From an uncultured Saprospiraceae bacterium (GTDB lineage: Bacteria; Bacteroidota; Bacteroidia; Chitinophagales; Saprospiraceae): a DNA stretch of 64,000 nt. Below the pieces are notes generated by a model. That model did no database searches. It saw only the letters and a list, made by a program, of their open reading frames with translations, and had not been told where the DNA came from. The translations under genes and the position numbers were made by a program. The stretch spans positions 248,001 through 312,000 of the forward strand of contig CALIAU010000001.1 in assembly GCA_938045585.1 (NCBI GenBank), given 5' to 3'. Shown here in pieces: positions 26,825 through 35,259 of this stretch (position 1 is the stretch's first letter; every line of letters starts with the position of its first letter).

Positions 26825-27601
26825 GTGAGAGCAACTACAAATCAAATAATTGTCTTCCTCAGTATTATGACATGGATATGTATCCATCAGTCATGTACAC
26901 ATGACCCTATAATTTTAGATGACATGGAGCCTGACCCGTTGGATACAATGACGAATCCTATAGACACCATGGTAATTGATACCATGGGAGTAGATACGAC
27001 TGACATAGGGAACCCTTGCGATTCAAATGTTATCTACTTTCAATATGATATACTTCCCATTTTACAGGGAAGTTGTGCTTTCTCAGGATGTCATGATGCT
27101 GCATCTGCTAGCGATGGGGTTATTCTAGATAATTATGACAATGTAATAAATACAGCAGATGTGAAACCCTATGATCTTAGTGACTCAGAGCTTTATAAAG
27201 TTATAACTGAAAATAACCCAGATGATGTTATGCCACCAGAGGGTAAGATGGATAATGAAAAAATAAGCCTAATAGCTCAATGGATATTGCAAGGAGCCCT
27301 TGACTTAGAGTGTGACCAAGCTGCTGTAGATTGCGATACAGATAATGTAAGTTTCAGTGGATTTGTTTCTGAAGTTTTTAATACTTCTTGTAATGGTTGC
27401 CATAGTACTTCTAACGCATTTGGAGGAGTAATACTTGATACATACATTGGTGTAAAAACGGTGGTGGATAATAACCGTTTATATGGAGCTATTAATTGGG
27501 AGCAAGACTTTGAGCGAATGCCTCAAGGGCAAGACCAGTTAGATTCTTGCACTATTGCTAAAGTAAAAATATGGATAGATGAAGGGGCTCAAAACAATTA
27601 G
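26825..27601 (+). CDS. Haem c-binding lipoprotein
   Basis: The 258-residue protein starts with GTG at 26825, because no in-frame ATG gives a full signal peptide; the lipobox is HQSC. After an Asp/Pro/Thr-rich linker come two cytochrome-like lobes. The first has CAFSGCH (CX4CH spacing) near residue 84 and the second CNGCH near residue 191. Both are followed by a GVILD and, later, a MPP or RMPQ methionine region, as in small haem lobes of planctomycete-type cytochromes. It overlaps the next haem gene by 23 bases. A role in electron transfer to or from the cupredoxin protein is inferred. Confidence 0.75.
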   Translation: MRATTNQIIVFLSIMTWICIHQSCTHDPIILDDMEPDPLDTMTNPIDTMVIDTMGVDTTDIGNPCDSNVIYFQYDILPILQGSCAFSGCHDAASASDGVILDNYDNVINTADVKPYDLSDSELYKVITENNPDDVMPPEGKMDNEKISLIAQWILQGALDLECDQAAVDCDTDNVSFSGFVSEVFNTSCNGCHSTSNAFGGVILDTYIGVKTVVDNNRLYGAINWEQDFERMPQGQDQLDSCTIAKVKIWIDEGAQNN

Positions 27602-27947
27602 CGTAATCATCGTTCTATCAATAATTTCTTATGGATGCTACTATGATAAGGAGGAAGAAATATATCCAATGATAGATTGTGTTACTTCTGATATGAGCTA
27701 CTCATCTGATATTTTGCCAATACTGATTTCAGATTGCTATGGCTGTCATAAGGCAGACGCCAATTTTGGGAATGTTACTCTCGAAGGGTATGAAGAAGTC
27801 TTGAAGTATGTGAATAATGGTTCTTTGTTAGGATCAATAAATCATGAAGGAGGATATTCTCCAATGCCAAAAAATTCTGCAAAGTTAGTAGACTGCGAAC
27901 TTGAAAAAATTGCAGCATGGATCAATGATGGGGCACCTAATAACTAA
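27579..27947 (+). CDS. Small mono-haem c lipoprotein
   Basis: The 122-residue protein has a lipobox (SYGC, Cys20) and a single CYGCH haem motif near residue 54, then GNVTLEGYEEV and YSPMPKNSAK with the likely axial Met, and a WINDGAPNN tail matching the second lobe of the upstream protein (WIDEGAQNN). It looks like a one-lobe paralogue. It overlaps the preceding gene by 23 bases, so co-expression is likely. Confidence 0.8.
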   Translation: MKGLKTISVIIVLSIISYGCYYDKEEEIYPMIDCVTSDMSYSSDILPILISDCYGCHKADANFGNVTLEGYEEVLKYVNNGSLLGSINHEGGYSPMPKNSAKLVDCELEKIAAWINDGAPNN

Positions 27948-27961
27948 TAAAATTATGTAAA

Positions 27962-28357
27962 ATGAAAAAATTACTAATTATACTTTTCTTATTCATTGTT
28001 AGTGGTGCAATTGTAGGAATTTATCTTTTTAATAAACCTGTAGAAAGTATAGAACGAATGCAATCAGACTATACGATAAATGCTTCAGAGTTATTAGTTG
28101 AATTTGAAGATGACGAATCAAAAGCAAACTCAAAATATCTTGATAAGGTAATTGAGGTGAATGGTAAGGTGGATAAAGTGGAGAATAATGAAGATAAAAC
28201 CACCATCTACTTAAACGCGGGTAACCCTATGTCAAACATTATTTTTCAATTAGAAACACCGAGTTCTGCAATACAGACTGGTGAGGTGCTCACATTTAAA
28301 GGGATATGCACTGGTTACCTAATGGATGTCGTCTTGGTAAGAGGTGTCCAACTTTAA
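27962..28357 (+). CDS. OB-fold (tRNA_anti-like) membrane-anchored protein
   Basis: The 131-residue product has an N-terminal membrane helix or uncleaved signal (about 4-24) and an OB-fold-like domain with YLDKVIEVNGKVDKVE and VLTFKGICTGYLMDVVLVRG, as in the tRNA_anti-like family. Such proteins are common neighbours of YceI and haem lipoproteins in Bacteroidota (from memory). Function unknown. It lies 14 bases after the haem lipoprotein gene. Confidence 0.7.
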   Translation: MKKLLIILFLFIVSGAIVGIYLFNKPVESIERMQSDYTINASELLVEFEDDESKANSKYLDKVIEVNGKVDKVENNEDKTTIYLNAGNPMSNIIFQLETPSSAIQTGEVLTFKGICTGYLMDVVLVRGVQL

Positions 28358-28386
28358 GATGAATTTGTAAAATAGAATTATATAAC

Positions 28387-28944
28387 ATGAAAAAAATACT
28401 ATCAAGCTTAGTTATAGTCCTTGTCCTGGTCATAAATCTGCAGGCTCAAAAATATTTTAGCAAAACTGGTGAAATATCATTTCATAGTAGTACACCTATT
28501 GAAGATATTGAAGCTATAAGTAATAGTGCTTCTACTGTTTTTGACCTAGAATCAGGAAAAATACAATGGTCAGTGTTGATAAAATCTTTCGAGTTTGAAA
28601 AAGCATTAATGCAAGAGCATTTTAATGAGAACTACATGGAGAGTAGTAAATATCCTAAAGGTTTTTTTAAAGGAATGATTAAAGATCATGAAAATATCGA
28701 TCTAACAAAAGACGGTTCCTATACTGCTCAAGTAAATGGTACCCTAGAGATTCATGGAAAATCTAAGCAAATAGAAAATACCGCTATATTCATGGTAGAA
28801 AATGGTCTTATAAGTGCAACATGTGACTTCAAAATTTTTGTAGCTGACTTCGATATAGAAATTCCATCAGTAGTTAAGCAAAATATTGCCAAGGAGTTAG
28901 AAATAAAAATAAAAACGAACTATGAACTTCTTGATAAATCTTAA
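28387..28944 (+). CDS. YceI-family lipocalin-like protein (second of two)
   Basis: The 185-residue protein has a signal peptide (to about residue 20, LQAQ) and the YceI layout: GEISFHSSTPIEDIEA, MQEHFNENYMESSKYPKGFFKG and LEIHGKSK. It resembles the first YceI gene at 12525 in length and motif order, so the pair may be paralogues flanking the locus. It overlaps the next gene by 23 bases. Confidence 0.88.
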   Translation: MKKILSSLVIVLVLVINLQAQKYFSKTGEISFHSSTPIEDIEAISNSASTVFDLESGKIQWSVLIKSFEFEKALMQEHFNENYMESSKYPKGFFKGMIKDHENIDLTKDGSYTAQVNGTLEIHGKSKQIENTAIFMVENGLISATCDFKIFVADFDIEIPSVVKQNIAKELEIKIKTNYELLDKS

Positions 28945-29821
28945 GTCAAAATGGATGTGTATACTTTTGATTTGTTTTACTATCCCGATGTGCACCTTCG
29001 CTCAGGGAGAGGAAGATGATTTATTGGCACTATTGGGTGAACAAGAAGTAACTGATTATACGTACGCCACGTTTAAAGCTAATAGAATTATTAATCTTCA
29101 CTCAGTGGAGAATACTGCAAAAGGAGTATTGGACATTAAGATTTCTCACCGTTTTGGTTTTATCAATGGAGGTTTGTATGAATTATTTGGACTAGATCAA
29201 GCTAGTATCCGCATAGGAGCGGACTATGGGATTAACGATCGATTGATGGTCGGATTTGGACGGTCTAGTTTTGAAAAAACCTATGACGGATTTGCAAAAG
29301 TTAAGCTTCTGAGACAAAGTAAAGGGGTCAAGACTATGCCTATTACTGCCTCGATTCTCGCAAGTACCGCTATAAAAACTGTAGAGTTTCAAGATCCAGA
29401 TAGGGAGAATTACTTTTCATCACGTTTGTACTATGTATTTCAGGGATTGATAGGTCGAAAGTTTAATGAGTCATTGAGTCTACAAATCTCTCCTACAATA
29501 GTGCATAGAAATCTTGTCAAAACTATTTCTGAATCAAATGACGTCTATTGCATTGCTGCAGGCGGCCGTATTAAACTCAATAAAAGAACATCGTTTAATG
29601 CAGAGTATATCTATGTACTACCTGATCAACTTGCACCTGGCTTTCGGAACAGTCTCAGTATTGGATTTGATATAGAGACAGGCGGCCATGTATTCCAACT
29701 CCACTTCAGCAATAGCACATCGATGATCGAGAAAGGGTTTATAACAGAAACCATTGGAAATTGGTTTGATGGTGATATACATTTTGGTTTTAATGTAAGT
29801 AGAGTATTTACAGTTAATTAG
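28922..29821 (+). CDS. DUF5777-type outer membrane beta-barrel
   Basis: The 299-residue protein has a signal peptide (to about residue 27, TFAQ), then strands including TYATFKANRIINLHSVE, ISHRFGFINGGLYELFGLD and RIGADYGINDRLMVGFGRS, which I recognise as the Bacteroidota DUF5777 barrel. Members occur next to YceI and cytochrome genes, as here, where the gene overlaps the YceI gene by 23 bases. It may be an outer-membrane conduit or porin for this locus; that is inference. Confidence 0.78.
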   Translation: MNFLINLKSKWMCILLICFTIPMCTFAQGEEDDLLALLGEQEVTDYTYATFKANRIINLHSVENTAKGVLDIKISHRFGFINGGLYELFGLDQASIRIGADYGINDRLMVGFGRSSFEKTYDGFAKVKLLRQSKGVKTMPITASILASTAIKTVEFQDPDRENYFSSRLYYVFQGLIGRKFNESLSLQISPTIVHRNLVKTISESNDVYCIAAGGRIKLNKRTSFNAEYIYVLPDQLAPGFRNSLSIGFDIETGGHVFQLHFSNSTSMIEKGFITETIGNWFDGDIHFGFNVSRVFTVN

Positions 29822-29955
29822 AAAATCGCTATGATTTTCGGCCCCAATGATTAATGAGAAAGGGCATGCTAGCACAACAGAAACAAAGCATTTTCTGAAT
29901 AAGGGAAATTATGCAGTCTGTTTATTAGGATTACAAGAAAGCTCAAAAACCACAA

Positions 29956-29985
29956 AAGCCTGTAAATCAGATGATTTACAGGCTT
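29956..29985. terminator. Strong bidirectional terminator (tRNA-Pro and DUF5777 operon)
   Basis: A perfect 13-bp stem AAGCCTGTAAATC/GATTTACAGGCTT with an AGAT loop. On the minus strand it is followed by TTTTGTGGTTTTT and lies just after tRNA-Pro. It also faces the DUF5777 gene on the plus strand. Confidence 0.85.
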
Positions 29986-30009
29986 ATTGACTCTTTCAAA
30001 AGAGTTGTA

Positions 30010-30085
<76 letters not shown>

Positions 30086-30099
30086 AAAAATCGAGATCG

Positions 30100-30107
30100 C
30101 AAATATA
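30100..30107 (-). promoter_or_regulatory. tRNA-Pro promoter -7 box
   Basis: TATATTTG on the minus strand (TAnnTTTG) lies 15 bases upstream of the tRNA 5' end, giving a transcription start about 8 bases before it. The identical octamer precedes tRNA-Ser. Confidence 0.7.
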
Positions 30108-30218
30108 GCACTCTTTAATACGGAAGGAAATAATATCGAAATTCTTTTTTTACAAAATTCGTGACAAATTCAAGATCTTATACAGCCTTTCAGCCCATAT
30201 TATAATTGATCAGAAAGA

Positions 30219-31103
30219 CTATTCTATCACTTTTTCTGAAATAGAAACCGCAGCTACATTAAAAAAGCCCAAAACCTCAGTACCATCAGAACTCTCTATA
30301 TTTCCATCAGTATTCACTAAGGGTTCTGCAAAAATTGTATTCAAGCCATTAAGAATCTGTCTTTGAGCTAGTGCTAAGAAGGTATATGCATCATTGCTTA
30401 TAGAATGAATTTCTACTCTTACGGATTGTCCCACCTCCCATGCCACTGGCAAGTTTTCATCACCAATTTCATTTATTCCCTCTCTGATAGGAGGGATGAA
30501 TATTACATTGTCCACCTCTGCACCCGGAGCCCGGGAAGCGTCATAGGCTATGTTTAATTCCAAAGGCTTATTTAAATAGACACCATCTTTATAAGTCTTT
30601 ATCCAATAAGTATCACCAAGTCCTACCAAGTCCCTAGAAAAAAATTGTGTATAAATTCCATCCTCAGCTATAAATTCATCCGTTCTAAATTCTTGTTGAA
30701 TACTATCAATGACTGGAACAGGTCTTAACTCGGTACTTGAGCTGTAAGTTGTTTCATTTGTTATTATCATCAAGTCAAATTCTTCTCCTATATCACCAAT
30801 TATTTCTCCAGTTGCTGGTGTCCACGTATAAACACCCTGTCCTGTATGTGTAAAATCAACTGTCTTACCGGCACTTGAAATTACCTGTACAGTTGCATCT
30901 TCAATAGCTGCCAATGAGGTACTGTCAAAATAGGGCTGTGTGTATTGCAGAATAATCGATTGTTCAGTAGAGAGATTGTTAATCCATGCATCTACAACTA
31001 CCTGGGGTTCACCCTGCTCTAGATCTACCGTTATAACATCCTGACAGGCCATCAGACTTAATAATGCAAAAGCAAAAATGAAGTATATATTTCGTGTTGT
31101 CAT
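30219..31103 (-). CDS. DUF4249 lipoprotein
   Basis: I start at 31103 (MTTRNIYFIFAFALL, lipobox LMAC), one base after the upstream TonB receptor stop; a longer open frame begins at 31151 but overlaps that gene and delays the signal peptide. The 294-residue protein has the DUF4249 opening VDLEQGEPQVVVDAWINN and later PVPVIDSI. In Bacteroidota such lipoproteins pair with TonB-dependent receptors, as here, and probably work at the outer membrane in nutrient capture or secretion. The substrate is unknown. Confidence 0.88.
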   Translation of the reverse strand: MTTRNIYFIFAFALLSLMACQDVITVDLEQGEPQVVVDAWINNLSTEQSIILQYTQPYFDSTSLAAIEDATVQVISSAGKTVDFTHTGQGVYTWTPATGEIIGDIGEEFDLMIITNETTYSSSTELRPVPVIDSIQQEFRTDEFIAEDGIYTQFFSRDLVGLGDTYWIKTYKDGVYLNKPLELNIAYDASRAPGAEVDNVIFIPPIREGINEIGDENLPVAWEVGQSVRVEIHSISNDAYTFLALAQRQILNGLNTIFAEPLVNTDGNIESSDGTEVLGFFNVAAVSISEKVIE

Positions 31104-31104
31104 C

Positions 31105-33474
31105 TTATTTAAATTTGAAGTTGTAAGAAATTGAAGGAATGTAATTGCCAATCACTGCAAGTCGATATGCATCTGTCCTAACGGGCTGACCTGGTGCCAC
31201 ACGTTCGTTCCCTTGTTGGAAATAAATTGAAAAAGGATTTCTTCTATTATAGACATTGTAAATAGAAAATACCCATTCGCCCTGCCATCTGTTTTCTGGT
31301 GACTCTTTGCCTTTCCAAGAAACAGAAAGATCAAGACGATGATAATTAGGAATCCGAATATTGTTTCTGGCCTCATTGGTATTATGCGGAATAACCAAGC
31401 CTTGTTGATTATATCGGGATGTTGGGAAATTAGTAGGCGTTCCAGTTATAAATACAAAGTTTGCACTAAAATTCCAGCTATCAGTAAGCTGTCTGAATAA
31501 TGTAGCACTCAAATTGTGTAATTGGTCAAACCTGGAAGGGAACCATTCACCTCTAGAAATACCATCTACCTGTCTCTCAGTTCGGGCGAGTGTGTAACTC
31601 ATCCATCCCGTCGTATTTCCCTTTTCTTTTTTCATTTGTAGCTCCAGCCCATATGCTCTTCCTCTCCCTTCTAATAATTCTCCTTCGAGAAATGTATTTA
31701 AAAACAAATCTGCACCATCAATGTATTCAACAATTTGATTCATCTTTTTGTAATACGCCTCCGAACTCAATTCATAGGTGTTATTGTCAAAGTTTCTAAA
31801 GTATCCTAAGGCCACTTGATCGGCAATTTGTGGTTTTATATTATTTGTACTAGGTGTCCAAACATCGACTGGGGTAGAGGCGGTTGTGTTTGAAATTAGA
31901 TGAATGTATTGTGTAGTTCTATTATAACTGGCTTTTACGGATGATTCACCCGTTAATTGATACTTTGCGGAGAACCTAGGTTCCAGATTATAATAGCTTT
32001 GGATACCCTCCCATTGGTCAAATGTTTCAAAGGATACTAGAGGTCTTCGATCTCCTGCAGGTGCATCACCATATTCATATGCTGTACCCTTTCCTGTATA
32101 GTTAAAGTGTGATAAGCGCAGACCATAGTTAAGCTTAAGTGCGTCCGTGATATCTTGTTCGTTTTCCACAAACAGAGCATTCTCTATTGCATATTTTGGA
32201 GGTAAGCTGATAACACGTTGCTCTCCCTCACTTACACCAACGGCATTTCCAGGTAAGAATTTGTATACGATAGACTGTCCTCCAAATTTGAGTAAGTTAC
32301 TAGGGTTTAAGAAATATGTAAACTCAGGTTTTATACTCCAATTTTCTATACTTGCATCCCAGTCAAATCTATTAATAGCATCATCGCCAAACTTAATCTG
32401 ATAATCATAGTCACTGTAAAATAAGGTTACATTACTAAATAGCTTGTCACTAAATAAGTGATTCCATCTAAACGAACCAGTACTGTTTCCCCAGTTAAAT
32501 CCTGCTGCTTCGCCAAACCCAAAATTGTCTCTACCAAAATAACCCGATAAGTAGAGTCGATCCGATTCGCTAATCTTATAATTTGTTTTTAATGTAAGGT
32601 CATAAAAATTTAAAACAGAATCTGAAAACTCTTCATCCAAAAACGGCGCTGCTAGCACATCTATATAAGATCGACGTCCTGCAACTATAAATGAAGATTT
32701 ATCCTCTATAATTGGTGCTTCAACAGATAGACGACTAAATATAAATCCAACTCCTCCATTCACTTCAAGCTTCTTACTGTTTCCTTCTTTCATGCGGACA
32801 TCTAGTATAGAGGAGAGTCTACCGCCATACCTTGCTGGAATACCTCCTTTGTATAATTTTACATCTTTGACAGCATCTGGATTAAATACTGAAAAGAATC
32901 CAAATAGGTGTGAAGAATTAAATATGGGTGCCTCATCCAGCAGAACTAAATTTTGATCTATGGAACCTCCTCTTACATTAAAGCCTGAGGCTCCTTCTCC
33001 AACGCTTGTTACACCGGGTAGTAATTGAATACTTCGTATGATTTCAACCTCACCAAGTAAGGAAGGCATACTTTTAATTGTTGCAATATCTAGCTTGTTT
33101 GTACTCATCTCGACCTCTGTAACGTTCCTGTCTTCTGCTTCACCAAGTACAACTACCTCCGAAAGTAGAGCAGATTCAATCTGCATTTCTACGTCCTGCC
33201 TCGTATTTTCATTTAATTCAAGCGTAAGAACCTGAGTTTCAAAACCCAGGTAGTCGTACACTATCGTATAGCTTCCTTTTTCGAGAGAGATAGAATAAAA
33301 TCCATATTCATTACTGCTTATTCCCTGTCCTGTTTCTGTGACAAAAGCGGTGGCACCGATCAGTGTTTCACCATTGCTGGCATCTTTCAAATATCCACTG
33401 AGAATATATTCTTGCGCATTCAGTGAATAGGAAAGTAGAAAGCAAATGGTTGTGAGTTGAAAGATTCTCTTCAT
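31105..33474 (-). CDS. TonB-dependent receptor with carboxypeptidase-like regulatory domain
   Basis: The 789-residue outer membrane receptor has a signal peptide (to about residue 20, LNAQ), a CarboxypepD_reg beta-sandwich (about 22-105, LSGYLKDASNGETLIGATAF), a plug domain (about 120-230, GFNVRGGSIDQNLVLLDEAP and KGGIPARYGGRLSSILDVR) and a 22-strand barrel. The DUF4249 gene follows one base downstream, the usual pairing for this subfamily. It would import a ligand using TonB energy; the ligand is not visible from sequence. Confidence 0.93.
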   Translation of the reverse strand: MKRIFQLTTICFLLSYSLNAQEYILSGYLKDASNGETLIGATAFVTETGQGISSNEYGFYSISLEKGSYTIVYDYLGFETQVLTLELNENTRQDVEMQIESALLSEVVVLGEAEDRNVTEVEMSTNKLDIATIKSMPSLLGEVEIIRSIQLLPGVTSVGEGASGFNVRGGSIDQNLVLLDEAPIFNSSHLFGFFSVFNPDAVKDVKLYKGGIPARYGGRLSSILDVRMKEGNSKKLEVNGGVGFIFSRLSVEAPIIEDKSSFIVAGRRSYIDVLAAPFLDEEFSDSVLNFYDLTLKTNYKISESDRLYLSGYFGRDNFGFGEAAGFNWGNSTGSFRWNHLFSDKLFSNVTLFYSDYDYQIKFGDDAINRFDWDASIENWSIKPEFTYFLNPSNLLKFGGQSIVYKFLPGNAVGVSEGEQRVISLPPKYAIENALFVENEQDITDALKLNYGLRLSHFNYTGKGTAYEYGDAPAGDRRPLVSFETFDQWEGIQSYYNLEPRFSAKYQLTGESSVKASYNRTTQYIHLISNTTASTPVDVWTPSTNNIKPQIADQVALGYFRNFDNNTYELSSEAYYKKMNQIVEYIDGADLFLNTFLEGELLEGRGRAYGLELQMKKEKGNTTGWMSYTLARTERQVDGISRGEWFPSRFDQLHNLSATLFRQLTDSWNFSANFVFITGTPTNFPTSRYNQQGLVIPHNTNEARNNIRIPNYHRLDLSVSWKGKESPENRWQGEWVFSIYNVYNRRNPFSIYFQQGNERVAPGQPVRTDAYRLAVIGNYIPSISYNFKFK

Positions 33475-33647
33475 TGTTGTTAATTTAGGCTAGTACACAT
33501 CCTTTTATTCCTAACTTGTTTTAAGAACGATTGTTTTACTGATTCAGATGTAACTTGAAAGTATTCTGCAAAAGTGAGAACAAATACTCCAAAAACCGCA
33601 AAACTAATCTTAAAAAAAGCATAATTTTAGACGAAATGTTTTGAACT

Positions 33648-34490
33648 ATGGATGAGCTGATACAATACTTTTCAAATATGCCAACTCTACATAGAAGTGG
33701 TCTTTTGGTTGGTGGTCTTGCATTCTTTTTTTTAGTGGAAAGTTTAGCACCGTTTTTCACAGAAAAACATAATTGGCTTAAGCATACAGGTGCTAAGTTG
33801 TTCTTTACACTTACCACTGTAATAATAAATTTTATGTTGGCCTTTGCCTTGCTAAAAAGCTCTGATTGGGCAGTGGCTAACAGTTTTGGTGCAATGCAGA
33901 TGTTTGATCTACCGCTATGGCTTAATCTAATTCTAGGACTCTTGATAATGGATTTCATTGGGGGCTGGTTAGCACATTACACCCAGCACCATGTTAAGTG
34001 GATGTGGAAGTTTCATCTTGTCCATCACTCAGACCAGCATATAGATACCTTTAGTGCGAATCGACATCATCCCGGAGAAAGTTTGATACGAGTCGTCTTT
34101 ACAATAGCAGCTACTGTGATCGCAGGTGCACCTATCTGGATGGTGTTTTTATATCAATCTATTTCACTTGCCCTATCACAGTTTAATCATTCTAACATGG
34201 CCTTCCCCTTAGCCTTAGATAAGATGTTATCTAGTGTAATTGCAACTCCACATATGCACCGTGTGCATCATCATTATAGAATGCCATATTCGGATATGAA
34301 CTATGGTAATGTCTTCTCCTTCTGGGATAGAATTTTCCAAACCTATGTGCGTGTCGATAACAGAAAATTGCGCTATGGTGTGGATACGCATATGGATCCA
34401 GAATCAAGTGAAGATATTTTAGGCTTATTAAAGATCCCTTTTAAACCCTATCGACCACATATAGAATACGAGTCCCCAGAAAAATTATAG
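33648..34490 (+). CDS. Sterol desaturase / fatty acid hydroxylase family protein
   Basis: The 280-residue integral membrane protein has hydrophobic segments in its first 110 residues and at about 155-180. Its histidine boxes are HYTQHH (about 121), HLVHHSDQH (about 132), RHHP (about 148) and HMHRVHHHY (about 205). These coordinate a di-iron centre that hydroxylates or desaturates lipids. The C-terminal NVFSFWDRIFQTYV is a family motif. It is a different family from AlkB at 3.3 kb but uses similar chemistry. Its substrate is unknown. Confidence 0.9.
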   Translation: MDELIQYFSNMPTLHRSGLLVGGLAFFFLVESLAPFFTEKHNWLKHTGAKLFFTLTTVIINFMLAFALLKSSDWAVANSFGAMQMFDLPLWLNLILGLLIMDFIGGWLAHYTQHHVKWMWKFHLVHHSDQHIDTFSANRHHPGESLIRVVFTIAATVIAGAPIWMVFLYQSISLALSQFNHSNMAFPLALDKMLSSVIATPHMHRVHHHYRMPYSDMNYGNVFSFWDRIFQTYVRVDNRKLRYGVDTHMDPESSEDILGLLKIPFKPYRPHIEYESPEKL

Positions 34491-34535
34491 ATCATATTAT
34501 CTACAATCGAGCGTTTAAGATCTCATACTCTGAAT

Positions 34536-35087
34536 CTACTTAACTACAAATCCTTGAATGTTCCAATTGATGTCGACAGTTCCAGAGGAAAAACTTCTTA
34601 GTGTTTCCCAGTCGCCAGAGAAGTTTTGAAATTTATCCCCGTTTTCATTTGCTGGACCTATATCACATCCTAAAACCTGTGCCTCTTCATCTTGTGTAAA
34701 ACGCAGTCCAATCCAAATGTCTTCAGTTCCTAAAGTAATTTCCTCGCCTAGGGTATGTTGATTCCAGGAGTTTCCATTTGAACTAAGTGTTACACTAGCC
34801 GTGTAAATTTCATCACCTGGTACACTGGAAGTACCACCACTAAATACTACGACTTCAGCACTAGTAGGTACATCTCTTAAATAGTATTCAACAGATTCTA
34901 AAGTTTCTCCTACATGGTCTGTAAAGCTACTGGCAGGGAATCTTGCAGCACCAAGGTAAGTACCAGCTTGCAATAAAGGAGAGTCACTATTTCCAGAGTC
35001 ATAGGATAAGACAAAGGCATCATCTGGTCCGCATGAAGAAAATAATAAGGCAATAAAGGCTAAAGAAAGAAGTAAAGTATTACGCAT
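34536..35087 (-). CDS. Lipoprotein of unknown function
   Basis: The 183-residue protein has a lipobox (LFSSC, Cys19). After a short linker it has a beta-rich domain with GTYLGAARFPASSF, VEYYLRDVPTSAEVVVFSGG and WIGLRFTQDE, and ends NWNIQGFVVK. These blocks recall the accessory beta-sandwich found in Bacteroidota adhesins and proteases, but I do not assign a family. It is convergent with the hydroxylase gene. Confidence 0.6.
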   Translation of the reverse strand: MRNTLLLSLAFIALLFSSCGPDDAFVLSYDSGNSDSPLLQAGTYLGAARFPASSFTDHVGETLESVEYYLRDVPTSAEVVVFSGGTSSVPGDEIYTASVTLSSNGNSWNQHTLGEEITLGTEDIWIGLRFTQDEEAQVLGCDIGPANENGDKFQNFSGDWETLRSFSSGTVDINWNIQGFVVK

Positions 35088-35192
35088 TGTATTAGTTTTT
35101 GTGAATCAAAATTAATACAATTCAGGGTAGTAACTTAGGGAAGAGCTCTACTTTAATAGAATTTTAAGATTGAATAATAATTTTTCAGGAAA

Positions 35193-35226
35193 CAAAAACA
35201 CGAACCCTCTCATTAGAAAGGGTTCG
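35193..35226 (-). terminator. Terminator after the vWA gene
   Basis: CGAACCCT/AGGGTTCG (35201-35226) is followed on the minus strand by TGTTTTTGTTT, 34 bases after the vWA stop codon. Confidence 0.75.
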
Positions 35227-35259
35227 CGTATAGAAATAAAATTGCTTTAAATACTAAGT

